9,478 nucleotides of DNA, from assembly GCA_004347955.1 (NCBI GenBank), contig QNVH01000031.1, forward strand, positions 1 to 9,478. Reading direction: 5' to 3'. Positions 1 through 5,601 of the stretch are shown piece by piece. The notes below the pieces were generated by a model, which was not told the origin of the DNA, did no database searches, and worked only from the letters and a program-made list of their open reading frames with translations. Every line of letters begins with the position of its first letter. Position 1 is the stretch's first letter. The DNA comes from Thermoproteota archaeon (GTDB lineage: Archaea > Thermoproteota > Methanomethylicia > Methanomethylicales > Methanomethylicaceae). A program made the translations under genes and the position numbers.

Positions 1-5
1 CTTGA

Positions 6-24
6 TGATCTGCATTACAGATCA
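6..24. promoter_or_regulatory. 7-bp inverted repeat, candidate operator upstream of the TrmB-like gene
   Basis: A perfect dyad TGATCTG-N5-CAGATCA lies about 22 bases upstream of the TATA-like element of the next gene. TrmB-family regulators bind spaced palindromes near their target promoters, so this could be an autoregulatory site. That role is inferred. It could also be the 3' hairpin of a gene off the left edge, although no T-run follows it. Confidence 0.35.
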
Positions 25-45
25 CGCCGCCAACTTCACCATTAA

Positions 46-53
46 TTTATATT
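46..53 (+). promoter_or_regulatory. TATA box for the TrmB-like gene
   Basis: TTTATATT sits in an AT-rich stretch with its centre about 29 bases before the first candidate start codon. Archaeal transcription usually begins 25-27 bases after the TATA centre. The transcript would therefore start at about 76 and be essentially leaderless, which fits the lack of a clear ribosome site. Confidence 0.5.
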
Positions 54-78
54 TGAATATTTTCATATCATTCATAGG

Positions 79-828
79 ATGATACGTATGTCAGAAGGGG
101 AGGTTTTGAGGGTACTGAGGGATTGTGGGCTCACCGAGACAGAGGCAAAGGTTTACCTGGCGCTGATAAAAGGCAGAGGAGATGCCAAGGAGATCAGCGA
201 GAGGAGCAAGGTCCCATACAGCAAGATACATACGGTTTTGGCTAGCCTCCAGGAGAAGTCGCTGATTACGGCATCAAGTGAAAGACCCACCATTTACTCC
301 GCCAAGAGCGTGGGTGAGGGGCTCGGCGAGTACAAGATCCAGCTGCAGAAGGGAATAGAGGAGTCTTTCAAAAGGGCGGAGCTCGTATTGAGGGCAATGC
401 AGGGAGAGCCCGAGAAGTCTGACATCTGGATAATAAAGAGTGGCGAAGAGATCTTGAGCAAGGCCTATCAGATGCTCAGGATGGCTAGGAAGGGCGTGAA
501 GCTTGCGTTGCCTGTCTTGCCAGAGTGGCTGAGTGATGAGATCCTGCCTGTTCTGATGAGGCTGAGGGCTCAGCAGGTTGAGGTTAACATGCTGGTGACA
601 AAGGACGCCAGTAAAGAAACGATCCAAAGGCTGTCCGGACTTTCAACAGTGAGAAGCAGAGACAAGATGTTTGGAGGGGGGCTGATTGTGGACGATGCGG
701 AGGTCATGCTGTTCATAGGAGGTAGCGAGGGCGCGATGGGTACTGCCATTTGGGCAAGCCACCCCGGCCTGGTACAGCTTGCCAGCACCTACTTTGACTT
801 TTTGTGGGCGGGCTCGGAGGCGCCCTGA
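79..828 (+). CDS. TrmB-family transcriptional regulator
   Basis: A DNA-binding regulator of 249 residues. Residues 12-80 form the winged helix typical of TrmB (LTETEAKVYLALI, then AKEISERSKVPYSKIHTVLASLQEKSLI). A helical, probably coiled-coil linker covers about 85-110. The C-terminal domain begins with SDIWIIKSGEEIL and looks like the phospholipase-D-like effector or dimer domain of TrmB-like proteins. I see no sugar-binding signature that would name the effector. An in-frame ATG at 88 (MSEGEVLRVL) is an equally good start; it has a weak AGGATGAT match ahead, whereas ATG 79 fits a leaderless transcript. The 3' end overlaps the convergent ATPase gene by 40 bases. A role in controlling the nearby catabolic genes is possible but rests on proximity alone. 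Confidence 0.85.
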   Translation: MIRMSEGEVLRVLRDCGLTETEAKVYLALIKGRGDAKEISERSKVPYSKIHTVLASLQEKSLITASSERPTIYSAKSVGEGLGEYKIQLQKGIEESFKRAELVLRAMQGEPEKSDIWIIKSGEEILSKAYQMLRMARKGVKLALPVLPEWLSDEILPVLMRLRAQQVEVNMLVTKDASKETIQRLSGLSTVRSRDKMFGGGLIVDDAEVMLFIGGSEGAMGTAIWASHPGLVQLASTYFDFLWAGSEAP

Positions 829-1556
829 GTCTTCATTGGTATCAAGCCGCCCCGCTCTATGGTGAAGTAGTGCCAAATTGTGTCGTGTACGGCACCCTTC
901 ATCTTCCTCACGCGCAGCTGTCTTGCCAACAGGCCCTGCTGGGCCAGTAATGGATCGAACCGGAAATCTATTATCCCATCTACAAGGTAATCGATCATGG
1001 CAGCGAACTCGTCTATTGATTTCAAGCCTATATGGTAAGTTGCAAAGATCGGGATGCCCATCATCTTGCAGAACTCGGCTCTCCAATTCTTGACGGTCTC
1101 GAGAGTTGAGGTGGGCTCGCTGATGGTGAAGAACTCTGTGAGGGAGTCGATGAATATGGTACCCTTCCCTTCTATACCCTCTGCTGTGGAGAGGAGTGTG
1201 CCTGTCAGCTCGTGGTGGTCCTTTGGGTTCTGGACTATGCGAATGCCCTCTGTAGGCTTGGGCTGGGTCCTTGCCCTGAAGGAGAAGCAGTCCACGATCC
1301 GGAGTATGTTATTTGCCAAAGCCCCGCGAACCTCATAGCCGAGGCGCAGGAAGTTGTTTATTATCGATGACGGGCTATCGTCGAACGTCACGAAGATGCA
1401 CGGTTCGCCGAGCCTTATCCTGGTCCCTGCTGCTTGGGCTATTGCGACGGACTTGCCAGTTCCCCCCTCCCCGAAGAGGAGTACAAAGCTGTTCCTCGGA
1501 ATGCCGTCTGGCAGGAGAGAATCTATCATGGGGATTCCTAAAGTAATGTATGACAT
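789..1556 (-). CDS. KaiC/RadA-like RecA-superfamily ATPase, single domain
   Basis: A 255-residue ATPase of the KaiC-like branch of RecA proteins, widespread in archaea and generally thought to act in signalling. It opens with LGIPMIDSLLPDGIPRNS, the typical KaiC start. Walker A is GEGGTGKS at 29-36 and Walker B is TIFIDS at 133-138. Where KaiC proteins usually carry a Glu-Glu pair after the second strand, this one has FDDSPSS (Asp59-Asp60). There is one ATPase domain rather than KaiC's two, and the C-terminus ends in a basic tail (HKKSK). The ATG at 1556 lacks a Shine-Dalgarno site. An AT-rich element at about 1589-1597 on the minus strand would give a leader of about 10 bases. The gene is convergent with the TrmB-like gene and divergent from carbamate kinase. 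Substrate or partner is unknown. Confidence 0.85.
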   Translation of the reverse strand: MSYITLGIPMIDSLLPDGIPRNSFVLLFGEGGTGKSVAIAQAAGTRIRLGEPCIFVTFDDSPSSIINNFLRLGYEVRGALANNILRIVDCFSFRARTQPKPTEGIRIVQNPKDHHELTGTLLSTAEGIEGKGTIFIDSLTEFFTISEPTSTLETVKNWRAEFCKMMGIPIFATYHIGLKSIDEFAAMIDYLVDGIIDFRFDPLLAQQGLLARQLRVRKMKGAVHDTIWHYFTIERGGLIPMKTQGASEPAHKKSK

Positions 1557-1688
1557 ATGGCTTCAACGCTTTAATTTTGTGGCTCCTTGCTTAAAAACAA
1601 GACCTTTTTTTGGCTCAGTTTTATAGGAACGATAATTCAACTAATGATTAAAATTAATGATTTTGTAAAAATGACAATTAAAAAGAAA

Positions 1689-1697
1689 AATATAATA
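1689..1697 (+). promoter_or_regulatory. TATA-like element for carbamate kinase
   Basis: AATATAATA lies in the AT-rich 184-base divergent spacer between the KaiC-like gene and carbamate kinase. It predicts a transcript start near 1718, leaving a short leader that still contains the ribosome site at 1729-1734. The rest of the spacer is low-complexity A/T, and I see no gene in it. Confidence 0.4.
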
Positions 1698-1728
1698 ATC
1701 CCCATTTTGAACTCTATCGATATTAATT

Positions 1729-1734
1729 GGAGGG
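1729..1734 (+). promoter_or_regulatory. Ribosome binding site GGAGGG that fixes a TTG start
   Basis: TTGGAGGG is followed by six bases and then TTG GCC. No in-frame ATG lies upstream, and the carbamate kinase fold begins immediately after, so this site decides the start at 1741. Confidence 0.75.
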
Positions 1735-1740
1735 TTTTCG

Positions 1741-2713
1741 TTGGCCAAAAATGGAAAGAGGATTTTGGTTGCCCTTGGTGGCAATGCTATAAAGCAGGCA
1801 CATGAGAAGGGTACAGCGGAGGAGCAGTTCAGGAACGTGTACACTACAGCAAAGCACCTAGTGAATATGATAGAGCATTTGGGAAGGGACGACAGGCTCA
1901 TAATAACACACGGCAACGGTCCCCAGGCGGGGAACTTGGCGCTCCAGCAAGACATCGCTAAAGATGTGGTGCCGCCTCAGCCTCTGGACGTCGTGGGTGC
2001 CATGACACAGGGGCATAGGTTACATGCTCCAGCAGTGCCTAGAGAACATAATGATGGAGAAGGGCTTGAAGGTCCCAGTAGTCGCCATAGTCAATCAGGT
2101 GCTGGTGGATAAAAACGACCCAGAATTCTTTGGCGAGAATGCCTCGAAGCCGGTGGGCAACTTCCTGACAGAGGAAGAGGCCATGAGGATGAAGGCGGAG
2201 AAAGGGTGGATAGTGAAGAAGGTCAAGCCAAATGCGCCAAAGCCCTGGAGGAGGGTTGTTCCATCTCCAGACCCTATCGCAAATGTTGAGGCAGACGTCA
2301 TAAAGATACTCGTGAACTCTGGAGTCGTCGTCATAGCCTCGGGGGGCGGGGGGATCCCCGTCATAAAGGAGAATGGAAGGCTGGTGGGCGTCGAGGCTGT
2401 TATAGACAAGGACCTGGCAGGGGAGAGGCTCGCGGAGGTCGTGGAGGCAGACATATTCCTGATATTGACTGACGTGGAGAAGGCAAAGCTGAACTTTGGA
2501 AAGCCCAACGAGAAGGAGATCGACAGGATGACGGTCTCGGAGGCGAAGAAGTACCTCGCAGAAGGGCACTTCCTCCCCGGCAGCATGGGACCTAAGGTTA
2601 AGGCTTGCATAAGGTTCCTGGAGTGGGGAGGCAAAGAGGCGATAATAACCTCGCTGGACAAGGCTGTGGACGCGCTGGAAGGGAAGACAGGCACTCACAT
2701 AGTGAAGGACTAG
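1741..2713 (+). CDS. arcC: Carbamate kinase, reading frame broken once (net loss of 2 bases near 2015)
   Basis: Transfers phosphate between carbamoyl phosphate and ADP; in catabolism it yields ATP, ammonia and CO2. Family motifs run in order: ALGGNAI (11-17), [10 protein letters not shown] (57-66), GAMTQG (86-91), [19 protein letters not shown] (about 170), SGGGGIPV (about 202), [12 protein letters not shown] (about 221), ILTDVEKA and [10 protein letters not shown]. The protein is split. Frame 1 runs 1741-2112 but loses homology after GAMTQG at 2013. Frame 2 takes over from ATA GGT TAC ATG at 2015. Restoring two bases (CAGATAGG for CATAGG) gives GAMTQGQIGYM and one enzyme of about 324 residues, slightly over the usual 310-315. 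Everything on both sides is conserved. A sequencing or assembly error is as likely as a real lesion. Start is TTG with a strong GGAGGG six bases upstream. The gene stands alone in its unit, yet supplies the last step for the carbamoyltransferase encoded at 4520-5557. Confidence 0.9.
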
Positions 2714-2725
2714 CTTTGGGCTCTG
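2711..2725. repeat. Direct repeat, left copy
   Basis: TAGCTTTGGGCTCTG begins with the stop codon of carbamate kinase. It matches the right copy at 2941-2955 in 14 of 15 positions (C versus T at position 4). The copies start exactly 230 bases apart, and similarity fades on both sides. Confidence 0.6.
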
Positions 2726-2796
2726 GTCTGATGTCACACTTCATCCTTTAGTCCGAAATACCAGCACTCATCATAGCCCAATTATCTTAACACTTA

Positions 2797-2804
2797 TTTT
2801 TTTT
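2797..2804 (+). terminator. Poly-T terminator of carbamate kinase
   Basis: A run of eight T in an AT-rich context, about 84 bases after the carbamate kinase stop. Archaeal termination is usually directed by T-runs without a required hairpin. This separates carbamate kinase from ino1, which has its own promoter. Confidence 0.5.
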
Positions 2805-2831
2805 AATAAACTTGACGGAAAGTGCAAAAGG

Positions 2832-2838
2832 TTTATTA
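2832..2838 (+). promoter_or_regulatory. TATA-like element inside the spacer
   Basis: TTTATTA is preceded by the purine-rich AAAAGG, which resembles a BRE. Its centre is 25 bases before the ATG at 2860, the spacing expected for a transcript starting on or beside that ATG. This makes a short RNA or leaderless micro-ORF possible. Confidence 0.3.
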
Positions 2839-2859
2839 GAAATGGGCACTAATAATTGG

Positions 2860-2905
2860 ATGGACAATCCGTCCATATGGTGTCATCTCACCCACCATAT
2901 TTTTC
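2860..2905. repeat. Nested inverted repeats followed by a short T-run
   Basis: The first dyad is ATGGAC-N5-GTCCAT (2860-2876). The second is ATATGGTG-N10-CACCATAT (2875-2900), perfect over 8 bp and followed by TTTTC. The two share bases 2875-2876, and the palindrome CCATATGG spans the junction. On RNA the second could act as a weak terminator-like hairpin. On DNA the dyads could be operator half-sites upstream of ino1. Which of these applies is not visible. Confidence 0.5.
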
Positions 2906-2943
2906 TACAGTTAGGGGTCAAAATCGGCCAAGGTAACGGGTAG
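2860..2943 (+). CDS. Possible leaderless micro-ORF of 27 residues
   Basis: The frame begins MDNPSIWCHLTHHIFLQ and ends at TAG 2941-2943. It is supported only by the TATA-like box 25 bases upstream. Its stop codon opens the right copy of the direct repeat, just as the carbamate kinase stop opens the left copy. It includes one Cys and three His close together. No homology is recognised, the composition is unremarkable, and the same bases form two inverted repeats, so a structured RNA is an equally good reading. Low confidence. Confidence 0.15.
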   Translation: MDNPSIWCHLTHHIFLQLGVKIGQGNG

Positions 2944-2955
2944 TTTTGGGCTCTG
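2941..2955. repeat. Direct repeat, right copy
   Basis: TAGTTTTGGGCTCTG is the partner of 2711-2725. It lies 37 bases before the ino1 TATA box. The bases after the two copies contain CTGGTC and GACCAG respectively, which are reverse complements of each other. Confidence 0.6.
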
Positions 2956-2991
2956 ACCAGCGCCCTGCCGATAAGGTTAAAACAGGCAATA

Positions 2992-2998
2992 TTTTATA
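2992..2998 (+). promoter_or_regulatory. TATA box for ino1
   Basis: TTTTATA, continued by GATATAAAATA, is centred about 27 bases before the ATG at 3022, so transcription should start at or next to the start codon. A second AT element, GGTTAAAA (2975-2982), would give a short leader that keeps the GGTGGT ribosome-site match. Confidence 0.5.
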
Positions 2999-3021
2999 GA
3001 TATAAAATACTGGTGGTAGTG

Positions 3022-4089
3022 ATGTCGATTAAGGTTGCCATAGTAGGTGTCGGTAACTGCGCATCAGCCTTGGTCCAAGGGGCTTATTTCTACAGAGATG
3101 CGCCCGAGGACAGAGAGATACCAGGGCTTTTACATGTCAACATGGGAGGGTATCGTGTCAAAGATATAGAGTTTGTGGCGGCCTTCGATGTTGACGCCAA
3201 CAAGGTAGGCAAAGACCTCTCAGAGGCGATATTCACGAGGCCGAACAACACAAGGAAGTTCTGCGATGTTCCAAAGCTTGGGGTTACCGTAAAGAAGGGA
3301 CCCGTCATGGACGGTTTGGGGAAGTATCTCAAGGAGTTCTTGACAGTGAGTGAGGAGGAGCCCGTAGATGTTGCAGAGGAGTTGAAGAGATCTGGGGCAG
3401 AGGTTGTTGTGAACTACCTGCCAGTGGGCTCTGAGCAGGCAGTTAGGTGGTACGCTGAGGAGGCTATTAAGGCGGGTTGCGCCTTTGTGAACTGCATGCC
3501 AGTATTCATAGCTTCTGATGAGTCATGGCAGAAGAAGTTCGCAGAAAAGAATCTGCCCGTGGCTGGGGACGACGTTATGAGCCAACTGGGGGCAACAGTA
3601 CTGCACAAGACAATCGCCAAGCTCATGGTAGACAGAGGGGTTAGGATAACTGAGAGTTACCAGCTGAACATAGGTGGCGACACTGACTTCTTGAACATGC
3701 TAGAGGAGGCACGCCTGGTCTCGAAGAGGATAAGCAAGACTTCTGCTGTCCAAGCAATGATCCCATACGACATACCCCTGAGGATCGGACCCTCCGACTA
3801 TGTCCAATTCCTCGATAATAAGAAGATCTGCTACATCTACATCAAGGGGGAGTATTTCGGGGGGACTCCAGTTCAGGTTGACGTAAAGCTAGACGTGTGG
3901 GACGCGCCGAATAGCGGCGGGGTAGTGATAGACGTGATAAGGGCATGCAAGATCGCATTGGACAGAGGAATATCAGGGCCGCTCATCAGTGCCTCGGCTT
4001 TCGCATTCAAGCACCCACCCCAGCAGATGCCTTACGAGGCCGCAAAGAGGTGTTTTGAGGAGTTCATAGAGGGTAAAAGGGAAAGGTAG
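3022..4089 (+). CDS. ino1: myo-Inositol-1-phosphate synthase (NAD-dependent)
   Basis: Converts glucose 6-phosphate to 1L-myo-inositol 1-phosphate in the cytoplasm through an NAD-bound redox cycle. The product feeds inositol phospholipids and, in some thermophiles, di-inositol phosphate solutes. The 355-residue protein follows the compact mycobacterial/archaeal type closely: NAD motif VGVGNCASALVQG (8-20), FVAAFDVDA (51-59), SYLPVGSE-like NYLPVGSE (131-138), NCMPVFIAS (157-165), LNIGGDTDFLNML, SKRISKT, IGPSDYVQFLD and VWDAPNSGGVVID. The loop usually read GDDxKSQ has Met186 in place of Lys (GDDVMSQLG). I chose ATG 3022 because GTG 3013 adds only three residues and GGTGGT lies seven bases upstream of the ATG. 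Monocistronic, with its own TATA box and an AT-rich terminator. Confidence 0.92.
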   Translation: MSIKVAIVGVGNCASALVQGAYFYRDAPEDREIPGLLHVNMGGYRVKDIEFVAAFDVDANKVGKDLSEAIFTRPNNTRKFCDVPKLGVTVKKGPVMDGLGKYLKEFLTVSEEEPVDVAEELKRSGAEVVVNYLPVGSEQAVRWYAEEAIKAGCAFVNCMPVFIASDESWQKKFAEKNLPVAGDDVMSQLGATVLHKTIAKLMVDRGVRITESYQLNIGGDTDFLNMLEEARLVSKRISKTSAVQAMIPYDIPLRIGPSDYVQFLDNKKICYIYIKGEYFGGTPVQVDVKLDVWDAPNSGGVVIDVIRACKIALDRGISGPLISASAFAFKHPPQQMPYEAAKRCFEEFIEGKRER

Positions 4090-4119
4090 GGCTCGCGGAG
4101 GTTTTAACAAGTGTTTAGT

Positions 4120-4195
4120 TTAGCTTTTTAAAAATAAAAATATTTTTAATTTTGCAAGAAATTTGTAAAAAATTAATAATAAAAAATAAAAAAAG
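4120..4195. terminator. AT-rich bidirectional terminator between convergent units
   Basis: On the plus strand, T5 runs at 4125-4129 and 4143-4147 follow ino1. On the minus strand, directly after the 103-residue gene, A-rich plus sequence at 4178-4194 reads as long T-runs (T7 and T6). The stretch is nearly pure A/T, unlike the flanking genes, and fits hairpin-independent archaeal termination in both directions. Confidence 0.55.
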
Positions 4196-4507
4196 TTATG
4201 GAGTAGGTACAACTGACCTTCCCGAGAACCTTATAGCCTCTGCGGCGTTGTCTGGCTTAATCTCGAATGCAAAAGGCCGCTCGCACCACCAGAACTTTTG
4301 AGCTTTGTCCTCCCTGTAGTAGGGGCAGATCGGGCAGCACTTTGCCTCAAGCTTCAGCAGATACCAGATTGGTGGAGCCTCGTCTGACGGATAGCTCTTC
4401 TGCGGCCAAGGTTTCTCCTTTGAGACGTAGCCAGGGCACTTCGGGCTTACCCTGGGCTCTTGGTTCAGGATGTTCTTATATTCTGGACATAATATGCAGC
4501 ATGGCAT
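4196..4507 (-). CDS. Small cysteine-rich protein with two CCxxC motifs, unrecognised
   Basis: I do not recognise this 103-residue protein. It has eight cysteines in a doubled pattern: Cys3-Cys4-x2-Cys7 plus Cys24, and Cys57-Cys58-x2-Cys61 plus Cys75. Both motifs continue with Pro-x-Tyr (CCILCPEY and CCPICPYY), which looks like an internal duplication. The set could bind two Fe-S clusters or metal ions. Sixteen residues are Pro, and Trp/Tyr are frequent. There is no signal peptide or membrane segment. It is very probably a real gene: the ATG follows the carbamoyltransferase stop by 12 bases, with GGGGGT seven bases upstream, and a strong T-rich terminator follows its stop. It is last in the pyrimidine-degradation cluster and so may be an electron carrier, a metal or redox sensor, or an accessory subunit of a neighbour. 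Function unknown. Confidence 0.75.
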   Translation of the reverse strand: MPCCILCPEYKNILNQEPRVSPKCPGYVSKEKPWPQKSYPSDEAPPIWYLLKLEAKCCPICPYYREDKAQKFWWCERPFAFEIKPDNAAEAIRFSGRSVVPTP

Positions 4508-4519
4508 TTTATTTACCCC

Positions 4520-5557
4520 CTATCTCCTTCCTCCCATTGTCAGAGCCATAATGCCCTTCTGTCCGTGTAGCCTGTTCTCAGCCTCGTCCACCGAGACGGA
4601 CCATCTGTTGGAGAAGATCACTTCGGGTTCCACTTCAAGACCAACGTCGGCAGGCAGGCAGTGCATCCAGATGCTGTTCTTGCGAGTCCTGTCCATCAGC
4701 TCGGGGGTGGTCTTCCATGCAGCGAGGTTGTGGGTCCTCTTGTACTCCTCGTGGAGCTTCTCGTCGTAGCCTCCTGCCTTCAGGAGCTCCCAGCTGCACC
4801 ATCCCTTTGGATAGACCACAAGGGCGTCCTCGAATGCTTCTTCCATGCTGTGAACGATCTCGAACTTCGTGCCATACTGGTCGGCGAGCTTTCTGGTGTA
4901 TTCCTCCACGGCTGGGTCCAAGTTGAATTTCTCTGGGTAGGCCAAGGTGACGTCCATCTGGAGGAGTCTTGTGAAGAAGATTATGTTTGTCTGTGGAACT
5001 GCCACCGGTTTCCAAGCGCCAGGGCTGTTGGCATAGCACATGACAAACTTCTTTCCTCTTAGGCTCCTGGCATTGTATTTCTCTATCACAGTCATAATAT
5101 CCGCGACGCCTTGGCATGGGTGCCACATGTCGCACTCCATATTTATCACAGGCACCGTTGAGGCCTTGGCATACTCCCTCATTGTGAGGTTGCCCTCTCC
5201 ATAGTACTGGCCCTTCACGTACCTCCTTATTGCGATCCCGTCGCACATCCTGCTCATGATGGCGGCGGTCTCGTAGATAGTTTCACCATGGGTTATCTGG
5301 AGCTTTCCGGGATCCAAATCGTATGCTACGCCGCCGAGCTGAGTAATACCTGTAATGAAGGAGGACCTGGTTCTCGTCGAGGGGTTGAAGAACAACGTAA
5401 ATAGCGACTTACCTTTGCAGAGGTGGTCGTGTCGCTGTCCCATCGCATACTCCCTTTTGAGGTCGAAGGAGACGTCCAACACTGTCCAAAGCTCTTCGTC
5501 ACTCCATTCTATCTCGGGAGCTATCCAGTGTTTTCCATGAAGTTCTGTTTTTACCAA
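4520..5557 (-). CDS. Ornithine/aspartate carbamoyltransferase-family enzyme, acceptor uncertain
   Basis: Moves a carbamoyl group between carbamoyl phosphate and an amine. The carbamoyl-phosphate site is intact: STRTR at 60-64, HPCQ at 146-149 and HCLPAD at 299-304, with the DEAENR segment near the end. The second-substrate loop is not the SMG loop of ornithine carbamoyltransferase. It reads VVYPKGWCSW (247-256), closer to the YxKxW loop of N-acylornithine and YgeW-type enzymes, so ornithine is unlikely to be the acceptor. At 345 residues it is somewhat longer than ornithine enzymes. Start is TTG, with GGAGGG six bases upstream and no better in-frame start. It follows the dihydropyrimidinase by 99 bases and precedes the cysteine-rich gene by 12. 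The setting suggests catabolic use on a ureido product such as N-carbamoyl-beta-alanine. An arginine-biosynthetic role cannot be excluded. Confidence 0.85.
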   Translation of the reverse strand: MVKTELHGKHWIAPEIEWSDEELWTVLDVSFDLKREYAMGQRHDHLCKGKSLFTLFFNPSTRTRSSFITGITQLGGVAYDLDPGKLQITHGETIYETAAIMSRMCDGIAIRRYVKGQYYGEGNLTMREYAKASTVPVINMECDMWHPCQGVADIMTVIEKYNARSLRGKKFVMCYANSPGAWKPVAVPQTNIIFFTRLLQMDVTLAYPEKFNLDPAVEEYTRKLADQYGTKFEIVHSMEEAFEDALVVYPKGWCSWELLKAGGYDEKLHEEYKRTHNLAAWKTTPELMDRTRKNSIWMHCLPADVGLEVEPEVIFSNRWSVSVDEAENRLHGQKGIMALTMGGRR

Positions 5558-5563
5558 ATATCT

Positions 5564-5569
5564 CCCTCC
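5564..5569 (-). promoter_or_regulatory. Ribosome binding site GGAGGG that fixes a TTG start
   Basis: On the minus strand TTGGAGGG is followed by AGATAT and TTG. The arrangement is the same as at carbamate kinase (TTGGAGGG, six bases, TTG), and it decides the carbamoyltransferase start. Confidence 0.7.
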
Positions 5570-5601
5570 AAGTTTTGCTGGAATTGGGTATTGAGGTTTG
5601 G

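Larger units (their letters stand above)
2714..3021. other. 308-base intergenic region between carbamate kinase and ino1
   Basis: No protein family is recognisable here. From left to right it holds a poly-T terminator (2797-2804), a 5-bp dyad AGTGC/GCACT (2821-2825 with 2846-2850), a TATA-like box (2832-2838), two nested inverted repeats (2860-2900) with a possible micro-ORF, the right copy of a direct repeat (2941-2955), and the ino1 promoter (2992-2998). It has far more structure than the other spacers in the window. I looked for a tRNA around 2905-2990 and found none. Confidence 0.6.

Noticed and set aside
1587..1805. Plus-strand frame of 72 residues starting in the AT-rich spacer
   Set aside because: Lys/Ile/Asn-rich low-complexity sequence that runs out of frame into the start of carbamate kinase and has no ribosome site.
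2006..2112. Programmed +1 frameshifting in carbamate kinase
   Set aside because: No slow codon or stop codon sits at the junction. Skipping one base would give TQG-IGYM, one residue short of the family motif, while a two-base deletion fits exactly.
2039..2737. Long open frames (232 and 199 residues) antisense to carbamate kinase
   Set aside because: They are composition shadows: sequences rich in Leu/His/Arg or Ser/Thr with no motif, lying fully opposite a conserved kinase.
2905..2990. tRNA-like stretch (GGGGTCAAAATCGGCC resembling a T-arm)
   Set aside because: No acceptor stem, anticodon arm or proper GTTCRANNC loop can be assembled around it.
3013..3021. GTG start for ino1 three codons upstream of the ATG
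   Set aside because: It overlaps the probable ribosome site and TATA spacing, and the family homology begins after the ATG.
4635..5246. 203-residue minus-strand frame inside the carbamoyltransferase
   Set aside because: Arg/Gly-rich alternative frame of a well-conserved gene, with no recognisable domain.
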